Assembly: GCF_024746815.1 (NCBI RefSeq)
Contig: NZ_CP080525.1
Span: 434,001-498,000 of the forward strand
Reading direction: 5' to 3'
Origin: Mesorhizobium sp. AR07
GTDB lineage: Bacteria; Pseudomonadota; Alphaproteobacteria; Rhizobiales; Rhizobiaceae
DNA: 64,000 nt
Made by a program: the position numbers and the translations under genes
Shown here: piece by piece, positions 1-8,836 of the stretch
How positions within the stretch are numbered: position 1 is the first letter of the stretch
Layout of the letters: every line of letters starts with the position of its first letter
Notes under the pieces: generated by a model
The model's database searches: none
What the model was told of the DNA's origin: nothing
The model's input: only the letters and a program-made list of their open reading frames with translations

Positions 1-194
1 AAGGATGTCGACAGCGTCCAATAGATCGGAAACAACGCGATGAAGGTCCAAAGCGCAAGTGCGCCGTAGATGAGCAGGCGTTCGCCCACACGCGTTGCAG
101 CGCCCGCGTAGGATGATTCCAGCGACCGATCTTGTCGAGAGGCGCCGTCGGTAACTTCAGCGGCCAAGTTATCCGTCCCTTCTTCACGCGGCAT
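1..194 (-). CDS. Sugar ABC transporter permease, MalG-like (partial, 3' end outside window)
   Basis: Only the first 64 codons are present; the gene continues past base 1. The visible N-terminus is a roughly 40-residue polar cytoplasmic stretch, then an ERLLIYGAL segment opening a hydrophobic helix with the FPIYWTLSTS pattern typical of the first helix of MalG/UgpE-type inner-membrane permeases. It begins 12 bp after the stop of the upstream permease, so it is the third gene of a binding protein, permease, permease operon on minus. Family assignment rests on context plus this short helix; the EAA loop that contacts the ATPase lies outside the window. Confidence 0.75.
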   Translation of the reverse strand, partial: MPREEGTDNLAAEVTDGASRQDRSLESSYAGAATRVGERLLIYGALALWTFIALFPIYWTLSTS

Positions 195-206
195 TGGGTC
201 CTGACC

Positions 207-1304
207 CTAGGTCATTTTTTGCATAAACCGGCTTACGGCTTTCAGCAGCAGCGTAACGAACACGATGATTATAACGAGATAGACCTCAGCCACCATTGTG
301 GCATAGCCCACGTTCGAGCGGTCTCGATACTCGCGGTAGATAAAGCTAGAAATGGTGTCGGTCGCGCCACCCGGGCCGCCCGCAGTCACATTGATGACGA
401 TGTCGGCGAGCTTCAATTCGAATATGATTCTGAGCACGATAGCTGTCACGCTCACCGGCAGCATCAAAGGAAAAGTGACCTCCCAAAACGATTGCCAGCG
501 ATTGGCGCCGTCGACCTTTGCAGCTTCCTTCAAGTCGGTCGGCAGGGCCTGCAGTCCGGCGAGCAGCATGGTCAAGATGAACGGAATCCATACCCAGCTG
601 TCCATCACAATGATGCTCGTCCTGGCGATCCAGGGCGACGTGAAAAAGGCCGGGTTTTCCCAACCGACATATCGGGCGAACGTCGCCGCGGGGCCGAAAC
701 GGTTCTCCATGATCGACTTGCCGATCATCCAACTGACCGCGACCGGGCTCAACATGAAGGGCATGAGGAAAGCGATGCGGAAGAACTTCCGAGCGCGAAT
801 ATCGGCGTTGAGAAGCAGGGCCAGTGCGAAGGCGATCGCATATTGGGCGATAACGGTTAGTACATAGAACACCATATTGCCGAGCGCATTCCAGAAATAA
901 GAGTCGCTCAGCAGAGTCCGCAGATTGTCGAGGCCGTTGAAGTGGTGGCCCGACTGCGCGTTCAGGTTCCAGTCGGTAAGGGCGATATAGATCCCAAATA
1001 CGGTCGGGAAGATCACCATCGCCGCGGTGAATAGCAGAGCTGGCAGCAGGAATAGCGTCTGCTGGCCGATCTCGCCGCGCGCCAGAATCTGACTCGCCGC
1101 GAGCGCGATGCCCCACAGCAAGAACATATACAAAACCGGCCGCCAGTTCACAAAGCCGATATTGAGTACGCCAGCAGAATCGAGAACCTCCAACGCCGTC
1201 ATGGCGACCAGAAGCAGGGACGCCAGCCGGAACATCCACCGGCCGAGGGAAACCCATCCCTCCGCGAGTTCCTCGTGCGCCGATTCCAGCTTGCCCCCGG
1301 TCAC
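207..1304 (-). CDS. Sugar ABC transporter permease, MalF/UgpA-like
   Basis: Inner-membrane permease subunit of a carbohydrate importer (365 aa). It has an N-terminal pair of helices (about residues 25-75), then the usual core of six helices. The EAA-type cytoplasmic loop is visible as LKEAAKVDGANRWQSFWEV near residue 255, the surface that docks with the ATPase. It follows the binding-protein gene by 134 bp and precedes the second permease by 12 bp. Substrate cannot be read from the sequence; the binding protein and the FucU/ribokinase genes across the divergent promoter suggest a monosaccharide or glycoside. Confidence 0.88.
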   Translation of the reverse strand: MTGGKLESAHEELAEGWVSLGRWMFRLASLLLVAMTALEVLDSAGVLNIGFVNWRPVLYMFLLWGIALAASQILARGEIGQQTLFLLPALLFTAAMVIFPTVFGIYIALTDWNLNAQSGHHFNGLDNLRTLLSDSYFWNALGNMVFYVLTVIAQYAIAFALALLLNADIRARKFFRIAFLMPFMLSPVAVSWMIGKSIMENRFGPAATFARYVGWENPAFFTSPWIARTSIIVMDSWVWIPFILTMLLAGLQALPTDLKEAAKVDGANRWQSFWEVTFPLMLPVSVTAIVLRIIFELKLADIVINVTAGGPGGATDTISSFIYREYRDRSNVGYATMVAEVYLVIIIVFVTLLLKAVSRFMQKMT

Positions 1305-1438
1305 TGATTCTTCCCGTCTGCCTCAACGATCATATGGTCTGCAAACACAGCCCTCTCACGCTCCTACACCCCGTCCGCAGCGACGTTCAATATGCAGCGG
1401 ACGGGCCATCTTGAGGGTCGGATTATCTGCCGAGGGGC

Positions 1439-3094
1439 CTATAGGCCCATCGCGATCCTGTAGTATTTGACCTGCTGCTCTCGGCCGAGCTTGTCTGTCA
1501 GCTTTTCCCAGGCCGCCGCGATGTTGTCGGCCCCTTGCTGGGCTGTTTCCTTGCCGGCGAAGACTTTCGTCAACTCGTCTTCCGCGACGCTGTAATACTG
1601 GAAGATGCCCGGAATGCGCGGCTCGATCGCCGAATTGGGGTGGTTGTAGGAGGTTGACTGCGACTTCATGTAAGATGTGATGTATTTGCGATCGTATCCA
1701 GCCGCCACCCATTCGTCCATGTTGGTGTGGCTCTTGCGGTAAGGCTGGAAGCCAGAGGGGTAGGCGGCCGTCCACAGCGACAGGTCCTTGCCGCCGAGGT
1801 GCGCGGCGGCGCTCCAAGCGGCCTTGTGCCTTTTGGGGTCGCTATCGACACGCGCCATCACATAAATGCCCCAGCCAAGATAGGCCATATTCGGCGCCTG
1901 GTTGGGACCGCTGGCGAGTTTCTCCCATTGCTTCGTCTTGATGTTGTAGACGTCATCGGAGCTAGGCAGGATGTCGAAGTCGAGGGCGTCACCGATGACC
2001 GCCGTATCGCTGGTTTTCGCGACGGTGCCGATATCGCCCCACCACGACAGCAGCGAGCCTGTGCCGACGAGGAACTGCTGGAATCCCGTCGTGCCCGGGT
2101 CGGCGTTCAACTGATCGGCCGGCTCGTATGGAAGGGCGTCGATCACGTCCTGGATCGCCCGCACGAAAGCTGGATTGTTGACTTGCGGCTTCATATTCTC
2201 GTCAAACAGCCAGTTCTTGTTGCCGGGGTATTTGGCGTAGGCCGTCGCGCGGCTGCAGAGGAAGTAGAAGCAGAAACCACCCCACGGCTTGGGCGCGTCG
2301 AGATAGCCGTAGACGTCCTTGCCCGCGACTTTCTTGCCCTTGAGGAACTTGGTGACGGTCTGCACCTGCTGCCAGGTCTTCGGCACGCCCCATTCTCCGG
2401 CCCCTCCGCCATCCTTCCACGCCTTGGCGAGCTCGGCATCGGAAAAAACGTCGGTGCGGAAGTTGATCGTGTGGCAGTCGCTGTCGATACAGGTGCGATA
2501 GATCTTGCCGTTCCACGTGCCGACCGGCGGTTTTAAATAGTCGACGTAATCATCGAACTCGACCTGCTTCTTGACCCAGTCGGGCATTTCCGAGGCGAGC
2601 CCCCGACCGCACACGTCGCCTTCGAACGGAGCGCCCATCTCTATGATGTCATAGTCGACCGTGCCGGTCGCGATGGACTGCTGAAGGCGCGCATTGTAGT
2701 CGGCCTGGGCGAGATCGATCCATTTGATCGACGCGCCGGTATAGGCCTCCCACGGCTTCAGGAAGCCACGGAACAGGAAGTTGTGCAGGTTCTGGTTGTT
2801 GAGCCCCATGAAGGCAAACTCGACGCCCTTGAATTCGCCAGGCTGGACATTGGCCTTGGTCGGCCCGAGGCATAGCTCACCGACCTTCTGCCAGTCGGCG
2901 TCCGTGGGGGAGCCATTGCCCGCGCCAGGGACGTTCATGATCTGCAAGCGGAGGTTGTCCGCACGGGCTGGGCTCGTCGACAGGCCAAAAGCACTGCTCG
3001 CCGCGAGCGCGGAGACGGCGCCGGCGGCGCCTTTCATTACTTGGCGCCGGCTGGCCTGCATCGCCATTAGCTGGTCATAAATACCTACTCTCAT
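1439..3094 (-). CDS. Extracellular solute-binding protein, family 1 (sugar ABC importer), Tat-exported
   Basis: Periplasmic binding protein of the importer, 551 aa, longer than typical MalE-like proteins (about 400-450) and nearer the length of GlpV-type proteins. The start at 3094 is chosen because GGGAGG lies 7-8 bp upstream; the open frame runs further up to 3274 without a ribosome site. The N-terminus carries a twin-arginine signal (SRRQVMKG, then an alanine-rich core ending SPARA), so export folded via Tat is likely. The mature part has the family-1 SBP pattern with Trp-rich binding segments (FLKPWEAYTGASIKWIDL, LLSWWGDIGTV). It is the first gene of the minus operon, and its promoter should lie in the 276-bp divergent gap before the ATPase. 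Substrate is unknown. Confidence 0.85.
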   Translation of the reverse strand: MRVGIYDQLMAMQASRRQVMKGAAGAVSALAASSAFGLSTSPARADNLRLQIMNVPGAGNGSPTDADWQKVGELCLGPTKANVQPGEFKGVEFAFMGLNNQNLHNFLFRGFLKPWEAYTGASIKWIDLAQADYNARLQQSIATGTVDYDIIEMGAPFEGDVCGRGLASEMPDWVKKQVEFDDYVDYLKPPVGTWNGKIYRTCIDSDCHTINFRTDVFSDAELAKAWKDGGGAGEWGVPKTWQQVQTVTKFLKGKKVAGKDVYGYLDAPKPWGGFCFYFLCSRATAYAKYPGNKNWLFDENMKPQVNNPAFVRAIQDVIDALPYEPADQLNADPGTTGFQQFLVGTGSLLSWWGDIGTVAKTSDTAVIGDALDFDILPSSDDVYNIKTKQWEKLASGPNQAPNMAYLGWGIYVMARVDSDPKRHKAAWSAAAHLGGKDLSLWTAAYPSGFQPYRKSHTNMDEWVAAGYDRKYITSYMKSQSTSYNHPNSAIEPRIPGIFQYYSVAEDELTKVFAGKETAQQGADNIAAAWEKLTDKLGREQQVKYYRIAMGL

Positions 3095-3370
3095 CGAATA
3101 TTCCTCCCAGAACATCAGTGGTGAAATGGCATGCCAACCCTGTCGGATGCTGGCCTTGATCAAAACGGAAACGCAGGACCCCAATCTGCGTCGCCTCGAG
3201 TTCCGATTATCGGGTAGAGTGCCGACATTCCGATTGGCACCCGCCACTATTCTCACAACCAAACGCCGTGTCAACGAGAACAGGTTTTTATCTATAAGAG
3301 ACTGACTTGCCCTGACAGGTCACGTTGGTTAGCTTCTGCGCCTACGGCCAGCAGAGCCGATGGGGGAGAT

Positions 3371-4429
3371 ATGGCTCAAGTCTCGATCAGCAAGGTGGCC
3401 AAGGCGTTTGGAACCGTCAAGGTTCTGCACGAAGTCAGCGTCGACATCGCCGACGGGCAGTTCGTCGTGCTGGTCGGTCCTTCGGGTTGCGGCAAGTCCA
3501 CGCTGCTCAGAATGGTGGCCGGGCTGGAGACCGTCTCCGGCGGCACCATCGCCATCGGCGACCGCGTCGTCAATCATTTGCCGCCGGCCAAGCGCGACAT
3601 CGCCATGGTGTTCCAGAACTATGCGCTCTATCCGCACAAGACGGTCGAGCAGAACATGGCCTTTGCCCTGAAACTGCGGAAAACCGATCCGGCCGTGGTC
3701 GCCGAGCGGGTCAAGCGCGCCGCCGACATCCTCGACCTCAATCCCTATTTGAAGCGCTATCCAAGGCAGCTCTCCGGCGGTCAGCGGCAGCGCGTAGCCA
3801 TGGGGCGCGCCATCGTGCGCAATCCGCAGGTGTTCCTCTTCGACGAGCCGCTGTCCAACCTCGACGCCAAGCTGCGCGTGCAGATGCGCACCGAGATCAA
3901 GGAACTGCACCAGCGGCTGAAGACCACCACCATCTATGTCACCCACGACCAGATCGAGGCGATGACCATGGCCGACAAGATCGTCGTCATGCGCGACGGC
4001 CGCATCGAGCAGGTCGGCGCGCCGCTGGACCTGTTCGACCGGCCGGCCAACCTTTTTGTCGCCGGCTTCATAGGTTCGCCGTCAATGAACCTGCTCAAGG
4101 GCACCATGCGCAAGGGCGACAAGGCCGGTGTCCACATTGCCGGAACAGTGTTCCCGATTGCATCAGACAATGCCGCACGGGACGGCCAGGCCGTCGTCTA
4201 CGGCGTGCGGCCGGAGCATCTCGAGATCCATCCCGATGGCGTGTCGGCCAGGATTTCGGTGGTCGAGCCGACCGGCTCGGAAACGCTGGTCTTCCTGCGC
4301 TTCGGCGACGGCGAGATGGTGGCGCTGTTTCGCGAGCGCCACGACTTCAAGCCCGGCGATACGCTCACCCTGAAGCCGCGGCTCGACCAGATCCATCTTT
4401 TCGACGCCGAGACCGGCACGCGTCTCTGA
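3371..4429 (+). CDS. Sugar ABC transporter ATP-binding protein, UgpC/MalK/MsmK-like
   Basis: Cytoplasmic ATPase of a CUT1-type importer (352 aa, normal for MalK/UgpC). Walker A is GPSGCGKST near residue 36, the Q-loop follows in VFQNYALYPH, the signature is LSGGQRQRVAMGRA near residue 135, Walker B is VFLFDEPLSNLD, and the switch histidine is in YVTHDQ. The C-terminal 110 residues form the TOBE/OB regulatory region (GVRPEHLEI). The start is supported by GGGGGA just upstream. It is divergent from the binding-protein/permease operon, which lacks its own ATPase in view, so it probably energises that importer, although such ATPases are often shared between systems. Confidence 0.9.
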   Translation: MAQVSISKVAKAFGTVKVLHEVSVDIADGQFVVLVGPSGCGKSTLLRMVAGLETVSGGTIAIGDRVVNHLPPAKRDIAMVFQNYALYPHKTVEQNMAFALKLRKTDPAVVAERVKRAADILDLNPYLKRYPRQLSGGQRQRVAMGRAIVRNPQVFLFDEPLSNLDAKLRVQMRTEIKELHQRLKTTTIYVTHDQIEAMTMADKIVVMRDGRIEQVGAPLDLFDRPANLFVAGFIGSPSMNLLKGTMRKGDKAGVHIAGTVFPIASDNAARDGQAVVYGVRPEHLEIHPDGVSARISVVEPTGSETLVFLRFGDGEMVALFRERHDFKPGDTLTLKPRLDQIHLFDAETGTRL

Positions 4430-4455
4430 TCTCAAACGGACTTCTAGAGGAAACC

Positions 4456-4908
4456 ATGCTCAAAGGGATCAATCCGCTGCTCAATGCCGATGTGCTGCAG
4501 GCATTGCGGGCGATGGGCCATGGCGATGATTTGATCATCGCCGACACCAATTTTCCAGCCGATTCGGTGGCGCGCCAGACGGCGCTCGGCCGCCTGCTGC
4601 GCATCGATGCGCCGGCTGCCGAGGTGGTCAAGGCGGTGCTGTCGCTTTACCCGCTGGACACGTTCGTAGACGATTCCGCAGCGCGCATGGAGATTGTCGG
4701 CAAGCCGGACGAGATCCCGCCTGTACAGAGGGAAGTGCAGAAGGAAATCGACAAGGCGGAGGGCAAGTCGTGGCCGATGATGGCGGTTGAGCGCTACGCC
4801 TTCTACGAACGCGCCAAACAGGCCTATTGCGTCATCCAGACCGGCGAGCGGCGCTTCTACGGCTGCTTCGCCTTCCGCAAGGGCGTCGTGCCGCCGGACG
4901 CGGCGTAG
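4456..4908 (+). CDS. fucU: RbsD/FucU family mutarotase, FucU-like
   Basis: Small cytoplasmic sugar mutarotase (150 aa) that interconverts anomers of an imported sugar before phosphorylation or isomerisation. It resembles FucU more than RbsD: the N-terminus MLKGINPLL...LRAMGHGDDLIIAD carries the catalytic-type His after MG, and the C-terminus RYAFYERAKQAY..I.TGERR.YG matches the FucU pattern with its Tyr/Glu-rich active-site edge. It lies 26 bp after the ATPase and 4 bp before a ribokinase-family gene, so the three probably form one operon. Whether the sugar is fucose is inference; no fucose isomerase or aldolase is in the window. Confidence 0.82.
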   Translation: MLKGINPLLNADVLQALRAMGHGDDLIIADTNFPADSVARQTALGRLLRIDAPAAEVVKAVLSLYPLDTFVDDSAARMEIVGKPDEIPPVQREVQKEIDKAEGKSWPMMAVERYAFYERAKQAYCVIQTGERRFYGCFAFRKGVVPPDAA

Positions 4909-4912
4909 CAGC

Positions 4913-5857
4913 ATGGCCTCGAGCAAGCTGATCGTCATGAAGCCTGTCGTCATATTGGGTGTGTTCGTCGCCGACACCGCCTACAGGGCGCAGCGCCAGC
5001 CGCGTATCGGTGAGACGATTCTCGGCAATTCGTTCAAGCTGGGACCGGGCGGCAAGGGCTCGAACCAGGCTGTCGCCGCCGGCAAGCTTGGCGCCGATGT
5101 CACCTTCCTCACCCGCCTCGGCGTCGATCCTTTCGCCGACATGGCGAGGCAGACCTGGGCGCAGGCTGGCGTGAAGAGCGCCGTCATCGACACGCCGGAA
5201 AGCTATACGGGTGCGGCCTACATCTTCGTCGAGGAGACGACCGGCAACAACGCCATCATCGTCAGCCCCGGCGCGGCGATGTTGATTTCGCCGGCCGATA
5301 TCGACGCCCATGCCGGTCTGATCGGCTCGGCGGGCGTCTTTGTCACCCAGCTCGAGCAGCCGATCGAAGCCGCACTGCGGGCGCTGGAGATCGCGCGCGG
5401 GGCAGGGGTGACGACCATCCTCAACCCGGCCCCGGCGGCAACGCTTCCCGACCGCATCTACGCGCTTTGCGACTATCTAACGCCCAACGAGACAGAGGCC
5501 GAGGAACTGACCGGCATCAAGGTCTCCTCCATCGATGACGCCCGCCGCGCCGCCGACAGCCTGCTCGCAAAGGGCGTCGGCACCGTCATCGTGACGCTCG
5601 GCGAAAAAGGCGCGCTGCTGCACGCGGCGGATCGTTCCGAGCATGTCGGCGTGGTCGATGCAGGCCCCGTGGTCGAAACGACAGGCGCGGGCGACGCCTT
5701 CAATGGCGGCCTTGCCGCGGCTCTGTCGCGAGGTGTCGAGCCTCTGCAGGCGGTGCGTTTCGCCTGCGCGGTCGCCGGCATTTCGGTGACGAGGCCCGGC
5801 ACTGCGCCGTCGATGCCGACGCTGCAGGAGGTCGAGGCCCTGCTGGCCAGGGGTTGA
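4913..5857 (+). CDS. rbsK: Ribokinase (PfkB family carbohydrate kinase)
   Basis: ATP-dependent sugar kinase of the PfkB fold, 314 aa from this start. PfkB signature 1 is visible as GPGGKGSNQAVAAGKLG, the substrate and lid region follows, and signature 2 is DAGPVVETTGAGDAFNGG near the C-terminus, with the catalytic Asp in GAGDAF. The start at 4913 sits 4 bp after the mutarotase stop; an ATG at 4937 (MKPVVILG) would give a tighter family N-terminus and neither has a strong ribosome site. The product would feed the sugar phosphate into central metabolism. Specificity (ribose or another sugar) is not determined by sequence alone. Confidence 0.85.
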   Translation: MASSKLIVMKPVVILGVFVADTAYRAQRQPRIGETILGNSFKLGPGGKGSNQAVAAGKLGADVTFLTRLGVDPFADMARQTWAQAGVKSAVIDTPESYTGAAYIFVEETTGNNAIIVSPGAAMLISPADIDAHAGLIGSAGVFVTQLEQPIEAALRALEIARGAGVTTILNPAPAATLPDRIYALCDYLTPNETEAEELTGIKVSSIDDARRAADSLLAKGVGTVIVTLGEKGALLHAADRSEHVGVVDAGPVVETTGAGDAFNGGLAAALSRGVEPLQAVRFACAVAGISVTRPGTAPSMPTLQEVEALLARG

Positions 5858-5975
5858 TGCCGTCTCGAGATGAAGATTGCAGGTGGGAGCCGGCTGCGTA
5901 GATCCGACTCTGAGAACGCTGTTTGTCTTTTGACCCAACCCACGAGCAAGTCCTTGGGCCGATACACGAGGATTG

Positions 5976-6000
5976 AACTCAGATCGAAACGATCTGAGTT
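5976..6000. other. Perfect 11-bp hairpin in intergenic region
   Basis: AACTCAGATCG, loop AAA, CGATCTGAGTT. It lies between the kinase stop (5857) and the 3' end of tRNA-Asp (6080). There is no clear T-run on either strand, so it could be a processing or weak termination structure for the kinase mRNA or for the tRNA precursor. The rest of 5858-6079 shows nothing else I can name. Confidence 0.5.
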
Positions 6001-6079
6001 ACTTCATCCAAGATGACAATTTTTGACAATCAACGTCGACATTTCTCCGAAGCCAAGGGCTTGATACCCCAAGGAGAAA

Positions 6080-6156
6080 TGGCGCGAGTGACGGGGCTCG
6101 AACCCGCGACCTCCGGCGTGACAGGCCGGCACTCTAACCAACTGAGCTACACCCGC
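6080..6156 (-). tRNA. tRNA-Asp (GTC anticodon)
   Basis: 77-nt cloverleaf read on minus, including an encoded CCA end. The acceptor stem is GCGGGTG with CACTCGC, the D-loop contains AGCTCAGTTGGTTAGAG, the anticodon arm CCGGCCTGTCACGCCGG has GTC in the loop, and the T-arm contains GGTTCGAGCC. All stems pair, so it should be functional. Confidence 0.97.
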
Positions 6157-6373
6157 GCATTGACGAGCACGTGTCAGCCGTGTTCGTCGTTGGGCCGCTG
6201 GATAAGGGGTTCGCCACCGGGTGTCAAGCGCGGCAAGACAGCATAACAGCAAACAGGAGAAGGTTTTTTGACAGCCGGCGTTTTGTTGGCAAAACCAGCC
6301 TCCAACCAGGGCATCCTCAGCTCATTTGGCCTTGCGAAGCCGACCCCGACCGCTTAAAGGTCCGGCCCGGAGC

Positions 6374-6449
<76 letters not shown>

Positions 6450-6480
6450 TTCCAATCCACACAATCCATCCACGGCCGCG

Positions 6481-6708
6481 TCAATGGCGAAGCGTGCGAT
6501 GTAGTGCGGCTGGTCGCCCGTTGGCGGCGGCTTCACAGACGCGGCTGAGGTCGGCGCGGATATTGTCGGAGTTCAACAACTCGGTCGCCTCCGGATAGCC
6601 CTCGGCAACCAACGTGGCGATGATGATGGCCGGACTGCCATGGCTACCGCTTTCCGCCAGCGCATGCGCACGCTGAAAGATGTGGTCGGTTCTGAGTGGA
6701 TCGATCAT
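6481..6708 (-). CDS. Hypothetical small protein (75 aa)
   Basis: I do not recognise the family. The start at 6708 is preferred because GAGGGG lies 7-8 bp upstream; the open frame extends to 6795 without one. The product is soluble and mostly helical, with an Ala/Ile-rich stretch (SPAIIIATLVAEGYPEATELL) and no signal peptide or Cys. It lies alone between tRNA-Val and the sugar operon. Bases 6709-6933 upstream hold nothing recognisable beyond its possible promoter. Confidence 0.5.
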   Translation of the reverse strand: MIDPLRTDHIFQRAHALAESGSHGSPAIIIATLVAEGYPEATELLNSDNIRADLSRVCEAAANGRPAALHRTLRH

Positions 6709-6933
6709 TTCCAGCCCCTCTGCCGGTTGTTGTCTGATCAACAACCTTTGAGAGGCGCTTGCGTTCCGTACTGTTTTTCGAGTGGATCTCGGCATGCATT
6801 GAGCGAAACCACAGAATCGGCTGCTCAGCGATACTGTACAATCTTTGTCCAGACGGTCACGTCACGAGGCGCAGCGCGTCTATCGCTTAGCCATTACGGG
6901 AGGTCGAATCTTGCTTTTGCCCTAACTCAACGA

Positions 6934-7704
6934 TCACGGCGGCAGGAGCCGGAAATCGTTGCCCTCCGGCAGCAATTGCCCACCATCGACAACAATGGTC
7001 GTGCCGGTGATGTAGCAGGCGTCGTCGGAGGCGAGGAACAGGAAGGCATTGGCGACGTCGCGCGGGCTGCCGAGCCGGCCGAGTGGGATGGAATCTTCCA
7101 TGTTCTTGATATAGGCCGCGCCGCGATGCAGCTCGATCGCTTCGGTCAGGATGTTGCCGGGCTCGACGCCGTTGACGGTGATGCCGTAGCCGGAGAATTC
7201 GAGTGCCGCGGCACGGATGAAGCCGTTGATGCCGGCCTTGCTGGCCGAATAGTGGCCGTGGCCGGGGCTGGTGACATGCGGGCCGGTGATGGAGGAGGTG
7301 TAGAGCATGCGGCCAAAGCGCTGCGCCTTCATCGGCACCAGGGCCGCGCGGCTGGCATTGAACGTGCCGCGCAGATTGACGGCCATGACACGGTCCCAGT
7401 CGTCCGCGCTGGTGTTCTCGATCAGCTGCCAGGGATAGATGCCGGCATTCTGCACTATGATGTCCAAGTGCCCATGCCGGTCCAGTGCCAGCGCCACCGC
7501 GGCCTCAGCTTCGGTCATTTGCGAGATGTCGGTGCGGATGAAGGCAGCGCCAAGCTCGTTGGCGGTGACTTGCCCGGCCGCAACCTCCGTGTCGGCGAGC
7601 ACAAGCCTTGCCCCTTCTTCAGCGAAGCGCAGCGCGATGCCCTTGCCGATGCCGCGGGCGCTACCGACGATCAGCGCCACCTTGCCTTGCAGTCGTCCGG
7701 TCAT
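6934..7704 (-). CDS. SDR family NAD(P)-dependent oxidoreductase
   Basis: Classical short-chain dehydrogenase (256 aa). The Rossmann glycine motif is GSARGIG (14-20), the structural NAG is at about 86-88, and the catalytic Ser138, Tyr152 and Lys156 lie in SSIT and YSASK. Asp38 at the end of beta-2 (LADTE) favours NAD over NADP. It is the last gene of the ROK/ABC operon, 13 bp after the permease stop, so it probably oxidises the imported sugar or polyol or its derivative. The C-terminus has the usual ITGTTIVVDGG motif. Substrate is unknown. Confidence 0.9.
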   Translation of the reverse strand: MTGRLQGKVALIVGSARGIGKGIALRFAEEGARLVLADTEVAAGQVTANELGAAFIRTDISQMTEAEAAVALALDRHGHLDIIVQNAGIYPWQLIENTSADDWDRVMAVNLRGTFNASRAALVPMKAQRFGRMLYTSSITGPHVTSPGHGHYSASKAGINGFIRAAALEFSGYGITVNGVEPGNILTEAIELHRGAAYIKNMEDSIPLGRLGSPRDVANAFLFLASDDACYITGTTIVVDGGQLLPEGNDFRLLPP

Positions 7705-7717
7705 GCGAGCCCTCCTG

Positions 7718-8734
7718 TCATGCGAGTCTTTGGCGAATGGTTTGCTTGAAGGCGTCGAGCAGCACGGCGGCCAGCACCAGCAGGCCGTGGATCACCTGGG
7801 TGAAGTTGGCCGGCAGGCCCATCAGGTTGATCGCTGTGTTGATCGCCGAGAGCAGCAGCACGCCGGCATAGACGCCCGGCAGGGTGCCGACACCGCCCTT
7901 CAGGCTGACGCCGCCGATGACGACGGCGGCGAAGGCGTTGAACAGCAGGCCGACTCCGAGATTGGCGGTGGCGCCCGACGTGCGGATCGCCAGCAGCCAT
8001 CCGGCGAGGCCGGCGATGGCGCCGGCCAGCACGAAGGCGATGATCAGATTGCGGTTGACGCGGATGCCGGCGCGGAAGGTCGCCGTCTCGTTGCCGCCGA
8101 TCATCACGAGATGCCGGCCGAACGGCGTCTTGGCCATGATCAGCGAGAAGACCACGAAACAGGCGACCGCGATCCAGGCGGTGAGCGGCAGGCCGACGAG
8201 GCGCTGGATGCCGAACCAGCGGATGGCCGGCGCCAGGTCCTGCGCCGAGCGGCCGCCCGAGATTACCAGCACCAGGCCGCGCACCCAGATGTAGGAGGCC
8301 AGCGTGATGATGAAGGCGCTCATCTTCACCCGCACCACCAGATAGCCGTTGAAGGCGCCGATCAGGCCGCCGACGGCGATTGCCAGCAGCAGCGACACCG
8401 GCACCATCAGCCATTCCGGGTGCAACTGGACGCGAAGGCCGATACCCGACGAGCAGAACAGGATGCCGACCCCCATGGCGCTCAGCGCCGCCACGGATTC
8501 GACCGACAGGTCCATGTGGCCGGCGATGATGACCAGCGCCAGTCCGATCGACATGACGCCGAGCACGCTCGACGCCTCGATGATGTTGGCGAAAATGCCG
8601 AGCTGGAAATAATTCGGGATGAAGATGGAAAAGACTATCAGCACGAACAGCAGCATGAACCAGACGAGGTTGTCGAGGACGAACTCCAGGGCGTGACGCG
8701 TGCGGGGGTTCATGGGCTGATCCGGCTGGCGCAT
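7718..8734 (-). CDS. Sugar ABC transporter permease, RbsC/FrcC-like
   Basis: CUT2-type inner-membrane permease with about eight to ten helices and the BPD_transp_2 pattern (GHMDLSVESVAALSAM, GGNETATFRAGI, FNAFAAVVIGGVSLKGG). Length is about 338 aa from the start chosen. Possible starts are 8770, 8734 and 8713; 8734 follows GGAGG very closely, and none is ideal. It follows the binding protein by about 100 bp and precedes the dehydrogenase by 13 bp. In this family a homodimer of one permease pairs with the binding protein and ATPase encoded upstream. Confidence 0.88.
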   Translation of the reverse strand: MRQPDQPMNPRTRHALEFVLDNLVWFMLLFVLIVFSIFIPNYFQLGIFANIIEASSVLGVMSIGLALVIIAGHMDLSVESVAALSAMGVGILFCSSGIGLRVQLHPEWLMVPVSLLLAIAVGGLIGAFNGYLVVRVKMSAFIITLASYIWVRGLVLVISGGRSAQDLAPAIRWFGIQRLVGLPLTAWIAVACFVVFSLIMAKTPFGRHLVMIGGNETATFRAGIRVNRNLIIAFVLAGAIAGLAGWLLAIRTSGATANLGVGLLFNAFAAVVIGGVSLKGGVGTLPGVYAGVLLLSAINTAINLMGLPANFTQVIHGLLVLAAVLLDAFKQTIRQRLA

Positions 8735-8836
8735 GCCTCCGAAATCAACTCGATTTCGGGAAGAGATCATGCGCGATTGGAATTGCGGAGGATTGGCTCC
8801 GGACCGTGACGGTCCGGAGCGTTTTGCGCGACGTGC

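Noticed and set aside
1727..2536. 269-codon plus frame antisense to the binding protein
   Set aside because: No ribosome site or domain; binding protein on minus is clear.
6640..7749. 369-codon plus frame antisense to the SDR gene
   Set aside because: Shadow frame; the SDR on minus has all catalytic residues.
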